Origin: Actinomycetota bacterium
GTDB lineage: Bacteria > Actinomycetota > Nitriliruptoria > Nitriliruptorales > JAHWKO01
Assembly: GCA_019347855.1 (NCBI GenBank)
Contig: JAHWKO010000021.1
Coordinates: 1 to 27,009, forward strand
Reading direction: 5' to 3'
Length of the DNA: 27,009 bases
In this document: positions 1 through 7,474 of the stretch, piece after piece
How positions within the stretch are numbered: position 1 is the stretch's first letter
Layout: the number at the start of each line of letters is the position of its first letter
Notes under the pieces: generated by a model
Databases searched by the model: none
Told to the model about the DNA's origin: nothing
What the model saw: only the letters and a program-made list of their open reading frames with translations
Position numbers and translations under genes: made by a program

Positions 1-1
1 C

Positions 2-1171
2 GCTCTATGTCGCGTGGTGAACGGTCGCATCCGTCAGGGGCAGAAGGTGGCGTGGTGCCGGGGCGACGGCGAGATCGTGAACGTCCAGGTCAGTGAGCTG
101 CTGATCACCCGCAACCTCGACCGGGTACCGGTCGACGAGGCGGGCCCGGGGGACCTGATCGCGGTGGCCGGCATCGACGAGGTGATGATCGGCGACACGC
201 TCGCGGATCCCGAGGACCCGACGCCACTGCCACGCCTGACCGTCGACGAACCGTCGCTGTCGATGACGATCGGCGTGAACACCTCGCCCCTGTCGGGGCA
301 GGACGGCGACAAGCTGACCGCACGGTTGCTGGAGAACCGGCTCGAGCAGGAGCTGGTGGGCAACGTCTCGCTCCGTCTGAACGACACCGAGCGTCCCGAT
401 GTGTGGGAGGTGCAGGGGCGCGGCGAGCTGCAGCTGGCCGTGCTCGTCGAGACGATGCGCCGCGAGGGTTACGAGCTCACCGTCGGCAAGCCCCAGGTCG
501 TCACCAGGGAGATCGACGGCACCGTCCACGAGCCCTTCGAGCACCTGTCGATCGACGTGCCCGAGGACTTCGTCGGGGTGGTCACCCAGCTGCTCGGCCT
601 CCGCAAGGGGCGCATGCAGCAGATGGTCAACCACGCCACGGGCTGGGTGCGCCTCGAGTACCGCGTCCCCGCCCGTGCCCTGATCGGTTTCCGGACCGAG
701 TTCCTCACCGAGACGCGCGGCTCGGGGATCCTCCACCACGTGTTCGACGGCTACGAGCCCTGGCAGGGCGAGCTCAAGACCCGCCCCAACGGCAGCCTCG
801 TCGCGGACCGTCGCGGGGTCGCCACCACCTACGCGCTGCTGTCCCTCCAGGAGCGCGGCGTGCTCTTCATCGAACCGGGGACCGAGGTCTACGAGGGGAT
901 GGTGATCGGGGAGAACGCGCGCGAGGACGACCTCGACGTCAATCCCACCAAGGAGAAGAAGCTCACCAACGTGCGGGCCTCGAGCGCCGAGGAGCTCGTT
1001 CGGCTCGCCCCCGCGCACCACCTGTCACTGGAGCAGGCCCTGGAGTTCATCCGGGTGGACGAGGCGGTCGAGGTGACCCCGAAGGCGGTCCGGATCCGCA
1101 AGGTCGAGCTCGACGCGAGCACGCGGCGTCGCGGCGCCAAGCGGGCCAAGCAGGGCGCCGCCCCCGGGTGA
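2..1171 (+). CDS. typA: TypA/BipA ribosome-associated translational GTPase, C-terminal 389 residues (5' end outside window)
   Basis: This is the 3' part of a TypA/BipA GTPase, which binds the 70S ribosome and aids stress growth and ribosome assembly. The reading frame is open to the first base (visible residues ALCRVVNGRIRQGQKVAW), so the gene starts upstream. The GTPase domain and the start of domain II are missing, about 220 residues given the usual length near 610. What remains is the end of the EF-Tu-like beta-barrel, the EF-G-like domains III and V (GRGELQLAVLVETMRREGYE; GLRKGRMQQM; EYRVPARALIGFRTEFLTET) and the BipA-specific C-terminal domain (EGMVIGENAREDDLDVNPTKEKKLTNVRAS). These strings are hallmarks of the family. 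The basic tail RRRGAKRAKQ is common in actinobacterial homologues. It converges on the next gene with six bases between the stop codons. Confidence 0.96.
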   Translation, partial: ALCRVVNGRIRQGQKVAWCRGDGEIVNVQVSELLITRNLDRVPVDEAGPGDLIAVAGIDEVMIGDTLADPEDPTPLPRLTVDEPSLSMTIGVNTSPLSGQDGDKLTARLLENRLEQELVGNVSLRLNDTERPDVWEVQGRGELQLAVLVETMRREGYELTVGKPQVVTREIDGTVHEPFEHLSIDVPEDFVGVVTQLLGLRKGRMQQMVNHATGWVRLEYRVPARALIGFRTEFLTETRGSGILHHVFDGYEPWQGELKTRPNGSLVADRRGVATTYALLSLQERGVLFIEPGTEVYEGMVIGENAREDDLDVNPTKEKKLTNVRASSAEELVRLAPAHHLSLEQALEFIRVDEAVEVTPKAVRIRKVELDASTRRRGAKRAKQGAAPG

Positions 1172-1177
1172 GGTCGC

Positions 1178-2386
1178 TCACGGGCCGACTGCGGACCGCG
1201 GCAGCGCGATGAACGACCGCAGCCGTTCGGTGCCGTCGTGGACCTGTGCTTCGAAGGACCGATCGCCGAGCCGGTAGCGGAGGAGCTGGAGGGCGCCGTC
1301 CTCCGCCGCGGCCGTGAGGAAGAACTGCTGACCGTCCGGTGACCAGCCACCGTGGACCGTCCCGTTCGGCAGGCGACGTCGGGCGCTGACCTCGCCGGTC
1401 TCGACGTCGATGGCCAGCACCTGGCGGACCGTCCCCACGCCGGCGGCGACCGATCTCGCCACCGCGCTCACGTACGTGCCGTCCGGGGACAGCCACGCCG
1501 AACCGGTCTCGAACGCGGAGACCTCGTCGGCTCCGACCGCCCTGCGGTCGCTCGCCCCTCCGGTCACGGCCAACCGGTGACAGCCGGGCGCGCACCAGAC
1601 GACACGACCCGCCGCCGCGTCACCCAGCCACCCGTCCGGTGCGCCGACGTAGACGAAGACCTCCCGACGGTCGAGGTCGTAGATCCGAAGTCCGGTGTCG
1701 GTGGAAAGCGCCAGCCCGTCTGGCACCCCACGGACCGGGACCATGCCCTCCCGAGCGTGCGTCTGGTGGAGCACCTGGCCTTCCGCATCGACCAATGTCC
1801 AGGTGCCGATCTCCTGGTGGGCGTCGGGTTCGTCGACGAGCCACAGCCGGTCGGGCCGCGCATCGGGGAGGAACGTCGTCGCCTGTGCGAGGACGGTTGG
1901 CGCGAAGGTGTCGGGCCGGATCGACCACACGAGGTCGCCGGACGCGACCACGATCCGGCCGGCGAGCTGCCCGAGGCGAACGCGCCCGTCCGTCGCCGTG
2001 CCGGGCAGTCCGGCCCGGTCGATCACGCCCCGCTCGAAGTCGACGGTGACCACGCCGGCCTGCCCGTCGTCGAAGACCAGCACCGTCTCGAGGGGAGGGA
2101 GGTTCCCCTGCCGCGGGGCAGGGGTCGGATCCTGCGCCACCGCCGGAGTGACGGATCCGCGCCGGACGGTCGAGGTGTCCGGACCGTGCGTGGTCAGGAC
2201 CGCCAGCGGGATCGCGATAACCGCCGCGATCGACCCGGCCTTCCGCAGGGCCGCGAGTGACCACCGCCTGTGGGAGGTCCGGATCGAGTGTTCCACGTCC
2301 CGGGGACGAGCCGACCCGATCCGGGCTCCGCACCGGCCACAGAAGCGACCGTCACGTTGCCGGTTCCTGCACGCGTCGCAGACCAA
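1178..2386 (-). CDS. Membrane-anchored zinc-ribbon protein with extracytoplasmic beta-propeller-like domain, function unknown
   Basis: A 402-residue protein of unknown role. It opens with a four-cysteine zinc ribbon (CDAC, then CGRC, residues 3-19), followed by a basic linker and one membrane segment (about residues 47-66, AGSIAAVIAIPLAVL). The rest should lie outside the cell. That part has repeats typical of TolB/WD40-like propellers, such as WLSPDGTYVSAVA and GWSPDGQQFFLTA, and repeated short strands ending in D or G. I chose the TTG start for two reasons: it follows GAGGTGG, and the alternative in-frame GTG at 2410 lies inside the likely -10 box (2409-2414), so it would not be transcribed. 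An open frame continues upstream to 2887 but runs antisense through the neighbouring dehydrogenase and is low-complexity. It could be a cell-envelope sensor or stalk protein; nothing seen fixes its function. Confidence 0.8.
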   Translation of the reverse strand: MVCDACRNRQRDGRFCGRCGARIGSARPRDVEHSIRTSHRRWSLAALRKAGSIAAVIAIPLAVLTTHGPDTSTVRRGSVTPAVAQDPTPAPRQGNLPPLETVLVFDDGQAGVVTVDFERGVIDRAGLPGTATDGRVRLGQLAGRIVVASGDLVWSIRPDTFAPTVLAQATTFLPDARPDRLWLVDEPDAHQEIGTWTLVDAEGQVLHQTHAREGMVPVRGVPDGLALSTDTGLRIYDLDRREVFVYVGAPDGWLGDAAAGRVVWCAPGCHRLAVTGGASDRRAVGADEVSAFETGSAWLSPDGTYVSAVARSVAAGVGTVRQVLAIDVETGEVSARRRLPNGTVHGGWSPDGQQFFLTAAAEDGALQLLRYRLGDRSFEAQVHDGTERLRSFIALPRSAVGP

Positions 2387-2408
2387 GGGCCCACCTCGGC
2401 TCCCCCGC

Positions 2409-2414
2409 ACCGTA
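2409..2414 (-). promoter_or_regulatory. -10 box TACGGT for the zinc-ribbon protein gene
   Basis: On the minus strand this reads TACGGT, matching the TAnnnT -10 consensus of high-GC actinobacteria. It lies 22 bases before the TTG start, giving a leader of about 15 nt that keeps the ribosome binding site. No clear -35 box is visible. Confidence 0.5.
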
Positions 2415-2491
2415 CTCGCGCCAGACCGGCAGGAACGGCCCTTCCGGACCTCGTCGCCGCGCGTGGCCGGGTGACGTACCTTCCCGCCAAC

Positions 2492-2497
2492 TAGGGT
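2492..2497 (+). promoter_or_regulatory. -10 box TAGGGT, probable leaderless transcript of the 2505 SDR gene
   Basis: TAGGGT is followed by seven bases (CCTCGGC) and then the ATG at 2505, so transcription should begin at or beside the start codon. There is no Shine-Dalgarno sequence before the ATG. Both facts fit leaderless initiation, which is common in actinobacteria. A second candidate, TACCTT, lies at 2477-2482. Confidence 0.5.
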
Positions 2498-2504
2498 CCT
2501 CGGC

Positions 2505-3239
2505 ATGCAGCGAGGGACCGCGGTCGTGACGGGCGGCAGCGCCGGGATCGGCGCGGCCACGGCCCGTCGGCTCGCGGGCGAGGGGTTCGACGTCGTCGTC
2601 GGAGCACGCCGGGTCGAGCGCCTGCGTGAGATCGCGGAGCCGATCGGGGCGCGGGCGCTGCCCCTGGACGTCACGGAGCCGGGGTCGGTCGAGGCGTTCT
2701 GCGCCGAGATCGACGGGTGCCGGCTGCTCGTCAACAACGCGGGCGGGGCGCTGGGTCTCGAGCCGGTCGCTGACTCCGACGACGAGCGGTGGCGCACGAT
2801 GTACGAGACCAACGTCCTGGGGGCGGTCAGGGTCACCCGTGCGCTGCTGCCGCACCTGGTCGCGAGCGGCGACGGCCACATCGTCACGATCGGGTCGATC
2901 GCTGGGATCGAGGCCTACCCGGGAGGCGGTGGGTACAACGCCGCGAAGTTCGCGATCCGCGGCGTCATGCAGGTTCTGCGCTTGGAGCTGCTCGGCGAGC
3001 CCGTCCGGGTGACCGAGATCGCCCCCGGGATGGTCGAGACCGAGTTCAGCACGGTGCGGTTCGGCGGAGACGAGGAGCGCGCCGCCCAGGTCTACGAGGG
3101 CATGACCCCCCTGACCGCCGAGGACATCGCCGACTGTGTCGCGTGGGTCGCAACGCGCCCGTCGCACGTGAACATCGACCACATGCTGGTCATGCCGCGG
3201 GACCAGGCGACCGCCACGCGCGTCCACCGCCGGTCCTGA
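2505..3239 (+). CDS. Short-chain dehydrogenase/reductase (YdfG-like, NADP-dependent)
   Basis: A 244-residue classical SDR that should oxidise or reduce a hydroxyl/keto group with NAD(P). The cofactor loop is TGGSAGIG (residues 9-16), with an Arg pair after beta-2 (GARRVERL) that favours NADP. The structural motif is NNAG (77-80), and the catalytic residues are Ser131 (GSIAG), Tyr144 and Lys148 (YNAAK). The C-terminal stretch HVNIDHMLVMPRDQA resembles the tail of YdfG/3-hydroxy-acid dehydrogenases, so a small hydroxy acid is a plausible substrate, but SDR specificity cannot be read from sequence. The gene is divergent from the zinc-ribbon protein and looks leaderless. Length and motifs are intact. 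Confidence 0.93.
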   Translation: MQRGTAVVTGGSAGIGAATARRLAGEGFDVVVGARRVERLREIAEPIGARALPLDVTEPGSVEAFCAEIDGCRLLVNNAGGALGLEPVADSDDERWRTMYETNVLGAVRVTRALLPHLVASGDGHIVTIGSIAGIEAYPGGGGYNAAKFAIRGVMQVLRLELLGEPVRVTEIAPGMVETEFSTVRFGGDEERAAQVYEGMTPLTAEDIADCVAWVATRPSHVNIDHMLVMPRDQATATRVHRRS

Positions 3240-3265
3240 ACTGCCGCTCCTGGACGCCACGCTGC

Positions 3266-3281
3266 GTCACGGGATCGTGAC
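3266..3281. terminator. Small hairpin after the SDR gene, possible terminator
   Basis: GTCACG-GGAT-CGTGAC forms a perfect 6-bp stem with a 4-nt loop, 27 bases after the stop codon at 3239. There is no T-run, as is usual for high-GC genomes. It could equally be a small operator for the next gene. Confidence 0.3.
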
Positions 3282-3361
3282 ACGGCGCGAACCCTGGCCG
3301 ACCGGTCTTGACCCGGCCTCTGGAGCGCGGACCCTGGACCTCGTCGGACGGAGAGGGAACG

Positions 3362-3826
3362 ATGAGCCGCTACCTGATCGTGGCCAACCAGACCCTGGGC
3401 GGCAAGGAGCTCGAGGACCGCATCCGCACGCGGATCGAGGGCAGTCACGGCCGGTTCTACGTGCTCGTCCCGATCGTGGAACCGGAGGTCGAGGCGGACG
3501 CGTGGGTCCCCGCGGATCCCGCGTTCGGGATCGCGGGGGTCCCCAACGGGGCCACCGAGGCGATGGAGGTCGCCCGCGAACGGTCCCAGCACCGCCTGTC
3601 CCGGATGCTCGACAAGATCCGCTCCCTCGGGGGAGAGGCGGACGGGGAGATCGGCGCACCGGACCCGCTGACGGCCGTGGAGGAGCTCCTCGAGCGGGAG
3701 ACGTTCGACGAGATCATCATCTCGACGCTGCCCGCCGGCATCTCCAGGTGGCTGAAGTTGGATCTCCCCAGCCGGATCGCACGCCGCAGTGAGGTGCCCG
3801 TGACGACCGTCGAGGCCGAGGGCTGA
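3362..3826 (+). CDS. Universal-stress-protein-like small alpha/beta protein
   Basis: A 154-residue soluble protein starting MSRYLIVANQTLGGKEL. The ATG follows GGAGAGGG at good spacing; an in-frame upstream start at 3308 has no ribosome binding site. The pattern of a hydrophobic first strand, an acidic/helical middle (VARERSQHRLSRMLDKI) and a final FDEIIISTLPAGISRWLKLDLPSRIARRSEVPVTTV resembles the nucleotide-binding half of universal stress proteins. The usual GxxG...GS phosphate loop is not obvious, so ATP binding is uncertain. Similar proteins with the opening RYLIVANQTLGG are, as I recall, common in actinobacteria and annotated only as hypothetical or Usp-like. It stands alone between two probable hairpins. 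Confidence 0.85.
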   Translation: MSRYLIVANQTLGGKELEDRIRTRIEGSHGRFYVLVPIVEPEVEADAWVPADPAFGIAGVPNGATEAMEVARERSQHRLSRMLDKIRSLGGEADGEIGAPDPLTAVEELLERETFDEIIISTLPAGISRWLKLDLPSRIARRSEVPVTTVEAEG

Positions 3827-3836
3827 CCCCACGCTG

Positions 3837-3868
3837 CCGGTCCGCCGTCCACGTCGACGGCGGGCCGG
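3837..3868. terminator. Strong GC hairpin, probable terminator of the Usp-like gene
   Basis: Left arm CCGGTCCGCCGTC and right arm GACGGCGGGCCGG pair over 13 bp with one G-U wobble around the 6-nt loop CACGTC. It begins 11 bases after the stop codon at 3826. No T-run follows, as expected for a high-GC organism. Confidence 0.55.
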
Positions 3869-3897
3869 CCCTGGCTGGGAGGAGGGACGGTCGGGCG

Positions 3898-3903
3898 TAC
3901 CTT
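3898..3903 (+). promoter_or_regulatory. -10 box TACCTT for the M15 peptidase gene
   Basis: TACCTT fits TAnnnT and lies 68 bases before the chosen GTG start at 3972, immediately after the terminator-like hairpin. No convincing -35 box is seen. Confidence 0.35.
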
Positions 3904-3971
3904 GGACGCCTCCGACCCGACGTGCCGTGCAGCGTCACGGGGCGTCGCGTCCGGCGATGAGGAGGCCGACC

Positions 3972-5213
3972 GTGAGGACCGCGCTGGCCGCCGCGGTGAC
4001 CGTCCTCGCCCTCGTGACCGGGCTCGTCGTCCTCGCCGCGGTCGGCCCCGACCCGACCCCTCCGTCCACGGCGCCGTCCGGGGCCGCGACCAACACACCC
4101 ACCGGGACCGGCGCCGAGGCGTCCACCGCCCCCACGCCGGCCCCGATACCCGAGGGGCCCGGCACCCTCGTGATGTGGAGCCGCGGTGATCTGTCACCGC
4201 AGGTCGCTGAGCGGGCCGCGGCGCTGCCGCACGTCACCGCAGCCGCGTTCATCCGGTCGGACACCCTCGGACTCGTGGCATCCCGGACCGCGGACGGCGC
4301 GACGGCCGCCGAGCTAACGGACGGGTGGCGCATCCCGGTGGACGTCGCGGCGGTCGACCCGCACCCCTACGCGGCGACGCTGGATGATCCCGGCGCCCAG
4401 GAGGCCGTGCGGGGGCTCGAGCCCGGCCAGGTGCTGCTCCCGGAGGCGTCCGCGACCCTCCGGGGCGTGGGGGTCGGTGGACGGATCGACCTCGTCGGAC
4501 TGCCCGATCTGCAGGTTGCGGCGGTGGTGCCCGACGGGACCGTGCGACGGGCGGAGATCGTCCTGCACGTGGGCGATGCGAACGCCGCTGGCATCGAGCT
4601 GGACGGCTCGGTGATCCTGCGCCATCGCACGGCCGACCGCGCCGCGCTCGAGGCCGCGCTCCGCCGGCTCGCCCCGGCCGATCAGGCGGTACGGATCGTC
4701 GACGCGACCCAGGGCGGGACCCGCTACCGCGCTCCGCTCGTGCTGTCCCTGGTCGAGGTGAAGGCGCGTTTCGGCGAGTTCGCCTTCCGTCCCCGCCCCG
4801 GGAGCCGAGACATCGACATCGAGCAGACATGGGTGGACGAGCACATCACATCAGCCTCCGTCCCGATCCTGGGGACCGTTCGGTGCCACCGGGGCATCGT
4901 CGAGGACCTGCGTGTGGCCCTGACCGCGATCGTCGACGCCGGGCTCGCCGGGACGATCGATCCGGCGGACTACGCCGGGTGCTTCCACCCGCGGCTCATA
5001 TCGGCCGGCCGTGGCCGGCTGTCCCACCACTCGTGGGGGATCGCCTTGGACATCAACGTGGACCTCTCGCAACCGGGGCTCGGTCCCCCGCCGCCTCCTG
5101 AGGTGGTCGAGGCGTTCGGCCAGCACGGCTTCCGGTGGGGCGGGGACTTCCTCCACGCCGACAACCACCACTTCGAGTGGCTCGGCCCCGAGGCCGCCCG
5201 CCGCCCCGACTGA
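3972..5213 (+). CDS. Exported M15-family (VanY-like) D-Ala-D-Ala carboxypeptidase-type protein with MacB-like N-terminal domain
   Basis: A 413-residue membrane-anchored or secreted protein. An N-terminal hydrophobic segment (RTALAAAVTVLALVTGLVVLAAV) precedes a Pro/Thr-rich linker. The C-terminal 130 residues form an M15 zinc peptidase: HHSWGIALDIN supplies the His and Asp ligands, and GDFLHADNHHFEW supplies the final acidic/His site. VanY-like enzymes trim D-Ala from peptidoglycan stems. The middle (about residues 80-230) has the string GQVLLPEASATLRGVGVGGRIDL followed by a V-rich strand. This recalls the extracellular domain of MacB/FtsX-like permeases, although no permease membrane segments follow. 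I chose GTG at 3972 because AGGAGG lies six bases upstream; ATG at 3957 and GTG at 3927 are alternatives with weaker or no ribosome binding site. The gene converges on the pirin gene with seven bases between. Confidence 0.83.
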   Translation: MRTALAAAVTVLALVTGLVVLAAVGPDPTPPSTAPSGAATNTPTGTGAEASTAPTPAPIPEGPGTLVMWSRGDLSPQVAERAAALPHVTAAAFIRSDTLGLVASRTADGATAAELTDGWRIPVDVAAVDPHPYAATLDDPGAQEAVRGLEPGQVLLPEASATLRGVGVGGRIDLVGLPDLQVAAVVPDGTVRRAEIVLHVGDANAAGIELDGSVILRHRTADRAALEAALRRLAPADQAVRIVDATQGGTRYRAPLVLSLVEVKARFGEFAFRPRPGSRDIDIEQTWVDEHITSASVPILGTVRCHRGIVEDLRVALTAIVDAGLAGTIDPADYAGCFHPRLISAGRGRLSHHSWGIALDINVDLSQPGLGPPPPPEVVEAFGQHGFRWGGDFLHADNHHFEWLGPEAARRPD

Positions 5214-5220
5214 CCGGGGG

Positions 5221-6003
5221 TCACGCGAAGCGGAGACCGAAGCCCTCCGCAGTGATGACGTGCAGCACACGAGACGGAGTCCGCGCGTCGACCCGGAACG
5301 TGCGGTCGCCGTCCGCCGGCGGGACCAGGACCGTGTGGCCGGTTCCGACCCCGTCGGTGCGCTCGTCGTCGAGGACGACCTCCACCTCGCCCTCGACCAC
5401 GAACACGAGGGCGACCTCGTCCTCCGACACCTCGACGGGCAGTTCGGCCCCCTCGTCGAGTTCGGTGTCGGCCAGCACCCGGAGATCACCGCACAGCCGG
5501 TCGCTGCCGCCGTCGACGATCCGCTTCGTCGAGACCCCTGACGCCGGCTCGATGCGCTCGGCCTCCTCGCCTCGGATCGCATCGAACGCCGCGGTCGGCG
5601 GGGTGGGGTCGGTCGGGTAGACGAGGATGTAGGCGCGGGTAGCCACGTCGTCCTCGCTGTTCCACTCGCTGTGGACCATCCCGCGCTGCCCCTCGGTCAG
5701 GATCCCGAGATCGCCGGTCCCCATGTGGCCCTGGATGTCGTTGAACGAGTCGTCATGGTCGACCCCACCCTGGAGGATGTAGAAGAGCCGTTCCATCCCG
5801 CGGTGCGGGTGGTGTCCGATGCCCTTCCCGGGATCGAAGCGGCTGTCGTGCACGGTCACCAGCGTGCCGAAGGCTCGGACGTCGGTGAACGGTCCGATCG
5901 ATTCGTGCGCCCAGAGTCCCGGTGCCCCGAAGTCGTCGGGGCCGATCACGTGGTAGTCGTCGGGGGTGCGGTGGATCAGCATGCTGGTCGTCGCGTCCGC
6001 CAC
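5221..6003 (-). CDS. Pirin-family bicupin protein
   Basis: A 260-residue two-domain cupin of the pirin family, which includes YhhW-like quercetin 2,3-dioxygenases and redox-sensing pirins. The metal site of the N-terminal cupin is intact: HPH (His65, His67) and HSE (His111, Glu113), at the spacing known for pirin Fe ligands. The flanking strings GIGHHPHRGMERLFYILQG and GDLGILTEGQRGMVHSEW match the family. The C-terminal cupin (VEVSEDEVALVFVVEGEVEV) lacks metal ligands, as is usual. The GTG start follows GAGGAG, and a TACGGT box lies upstream. It is divergent from the SDR at 6110. The substrate cannot be inferred. Confidence 0.92.
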   Translation of the reverse strand: MADATTSMLIHRTPDDYHVIGPDDFGAPGLWAHESIGPFTDVRAFGTLVTVHDSRFDPGKGIGHHPHRGMERLFYILQGGVDHDDSFNDIQGHMGTGDLGILTEGQRGMVHSEWNSEDDVATRAYILVYPTDPTPPTAAFDAIRGEEAERIEPASGVSTKRIVDGGSDRLCGDLRVLADTELDEGAELPVEVSEDEVALVFVVEGEVEVVLDDERTDGVGTGHTVLVPPADGDRTFRVDARTPSRVLHVITAEGFGLRFA

Positions 6004-6030
6004 GTCGCGCTCCTCGTCAGCTCAGCAGCC

Positions 6031-6036
6031 ACCGTA
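6031..6036 (-). promoter_or_regulatory. -10 box TACGGT for the pirin gene
   Basis: The minus strand reads TACGGT 27 bases before the GTG start at 6003, giving a leader of about 20 nt that contains GAGGAG. No -35 box is clear. Confidence 0.5.
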
Positions 6037-6075
6037 CGCCTCCGCCCTGGGGGCGCCCGGTCGGACCGCCCCGAC

Positions 6076-6081
6076 TAGCGT
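6076..6081 (+). promoter_or_regulatory. -10 box TAGCGT for the 6110 SDR gene
   Basis: TAGCGT fits TAnnnT and lies 28 bases before the GTG start. It gives a leader of about 21 nt containing GGAGG. Confidence 0.45.
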
Positions 6082-6109
6082 CGGAGGCACCCGACCGACC
6101 GGAGGCCCC

Positions 6110-6874
6110 GTGGACCCGATCGACCGGTTCCGACTCGACGGGCGTGTGGCCGTGATCACCGGAGCGAGCTCCGGCCTAGGAGCCCGGTTCGCGCACGTGC
6201 TCGCCCAGGCGGGGGCCAGCGTGGTGCTGGCTGCCCGCCGGACCAAGCGCCTCGAGGAGGTCGCCGCGGACCTGGAGGACGCCCTGCCGGTCACGACGGA
6301 CGTCGCGGATCCCCAGGACCGCGAACGGCTGATCGATGCGACCGTCGATCGCTACGGGCGCATCGACGTGCTGGTCAACAACGCCGGGGTGACCAACGTC
6401 AAAAAGGCGCTGGACGAGACGGACGAGGAGTTCGCGCACGTCCTCGACGTCAACCTCACCGCCCCGTTCGCGCTCTCGCGGTTGGCGGCCTCGGCGATGA
6501 TCGAACGCGACATCCGCGGCAGCATCGTGAACACGGCGTCCGTGATCGGGATGGTTGGGTCGGTCATCATCCCCGAGGCGAGCTACGCCGCGAGCAAGGG
6601 CGGCCTCGTCAACCTCACCCGGGAGCTCGCTGGGCAGTGGGCGCGTGAGGGCGTGCGGGTCAACGCGATCGCGCCGGGGTTCTTCGAGTCCGAGATGACC
6701 GAGGCGATGTTCACGACCGACCAGGGCATGGCGTTCATCGAGCGTCGGACGCCGATGGCGCGACCGGGGCACGAGGACGAACTCGACGGCGTCCTGCTGT
6801 TCCTCGCGAGCGATGCGTCGAGCTACGTGACCGGGCAGACGATCGCGGTCGACGGCGGCTGGACGATCATCTGA
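6110..6874 (+). CDS. Short-chain dehydrogenase/reductase (FabG/glucose-dehydrogenase-like)
   Basis: A 254-residue SDR. The cofactor loop is TGASSGLG (residues 17-24), followed by AARRTKRLEE, whose Arg pair favours NADP. NNAG lies at 90-93, and the catalytic residues are Ser144, Tyr159 and Lys163 (YAASKGG). The C-terminus SSYVTGQTIAVDGGW is the usual FabG-type ending. GTG at 6110 is chosen because GGAGG precedes it by four bases and the TAGCGT promoter lies upstream; the open frame extends to 5966, but that part overlaps the pirin gene on the other strand. It could act on 3-oxoacyl or polyol/steroid substrates. It converges on the nuclease gene with 13 bases between. Confidence 0.94.
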   Translation: MDPIDRFRLDGRVAVITGASSGLGARFAHVLAQAGASVVLAARRTKRLEEVAADLEDALPVTTDVADPQDRERLIDATVDRYGRIDVLVNNAGVTNVKKALDETDEEFAHVLDVNLTAPFALSRLAASAMIERDIRGSIVNTASVIGMVGSVIIPEASYAASKGGLVNLTRELAGQWAREGVRVNAIAPGFFESEMTEAMFTTDQGMAFIERRTPMARPGHEDELDGVLLFLASDASSYVTGQTIAVDGGWTII

Positions 6875-6887
6875 CCCACCCCCGAAC

Positions 6888-7427
6888 TCAGCGGCACGCC
6901 GACCACAGGCCCCGGCCGGCCCCTCGGGCGTGGCGTTGCGCGGCGACGAACCGGTCCGTGTAGCGGACGTTCGGAGGGACGGTCAGCACCTGCGCGTAGC
7001 CGTCCTCGACCATCGCGAGGTTCACGAACCGCTCGTCGGATCCGCGCCAGAGGTAGCCGAGCGGTCGGTCGTAGCGGTCCTGCCGCTCGACGTCGAAGGT
7101 CACGACGACCTCGGTGCCTGGCGGGACGAGCTCGGCGAGGTGCGCCGCGGCCTCGCGACCGAAGCACTCGACCCCACGCTGCGGATGTCGGGTCTCCGGA
7201 GCGTCGACCCCGATCAGGCGGACGCGCTCCTGGAGGTCAGCGACGTAGAGCGTGTCACCGTCGACGACCCGCGCGACCGTGGTCTCCAGCCCGTCCCGTT
7301 CCTCACCCGGCGTCGATCTCGCAGCGCACCCCGCCAGGAGCAGCAGACCGAGCGAGGCCGAGAGCGCCCGCGTCACCGGTCCCCAGCGTCGTCGTGGAAG
7401 ACGTCGTCCGCATCCCAGGCCGGTCAC
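6888..7427 (-). CDS. Secreted thermonuclease-like lipoprotein (SNase domain)
   Basis: A 179-residue staphylococcal-nuclease-fold protein that should cut DNA or RNA outside the cell with calcium. The domain begins TTVARVVDGDTLYVADLQERVRLIGVDAPETRHP. The catalytic Arg (VRLIG), Glu (APETR) and second Arg (DRYDRPLGYLW) are all present. A signal peptide with lipobox LLAGC predicts lipid anchoring. Two starts are possible: GTG at 7427, with AGGAG almost touching it, gives an Arg-rich 33-residue signal; GTG at 7376 gives a compact 17-residue signal (VTRALSASLGLLLLAGC). A TACGGT box at 7443-7448 allows either. Scavenging nucleotides from extracellular DNA is a reasonable role. Confidence 0.9.
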   Translation of the reverse strand: MTGLGCGRRLPRRRWGPVTRALSASLGLLLLAGCAARSTPGEERDGLETTVARVVDGDTLYVADLQERVRLIGVDAPETRHPQRGVECFGREAAAHLAELVPPGTEVVVTFDVERQDRYDRPLGYLWRGSDERFVNLAMVEDGYAQVLTVPPNVRYTDRFVAAQRHARGAGRGLWSACR

Positions 7428-7442
7428 ACTCCTGCCTCACCC

Positions 7443-7448
7443 ACCGTA
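7443..7448 (-). promoter_or_regulatory. -10 box TACGGT for the thermonuclease gene
   Basis: The minus strand reads TACGGT 15 bases before the GTG at 7427. Transcription would start near 7435, giving a very short leader to that codon or about 60 nt to GTG 7376. Confidence 0.45.
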
Positions 7449-7474
7449 CGCGCGACGTGTGACATGCCGGCGGC

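Noticed and set aside
2387..2887. Upstream extension of the zinc-ribbon protein frame
   Set aside because: It runs antisense through the SDR gene, is Ser/Arg/Pro-rich, and would start above the TACGGT promoter.
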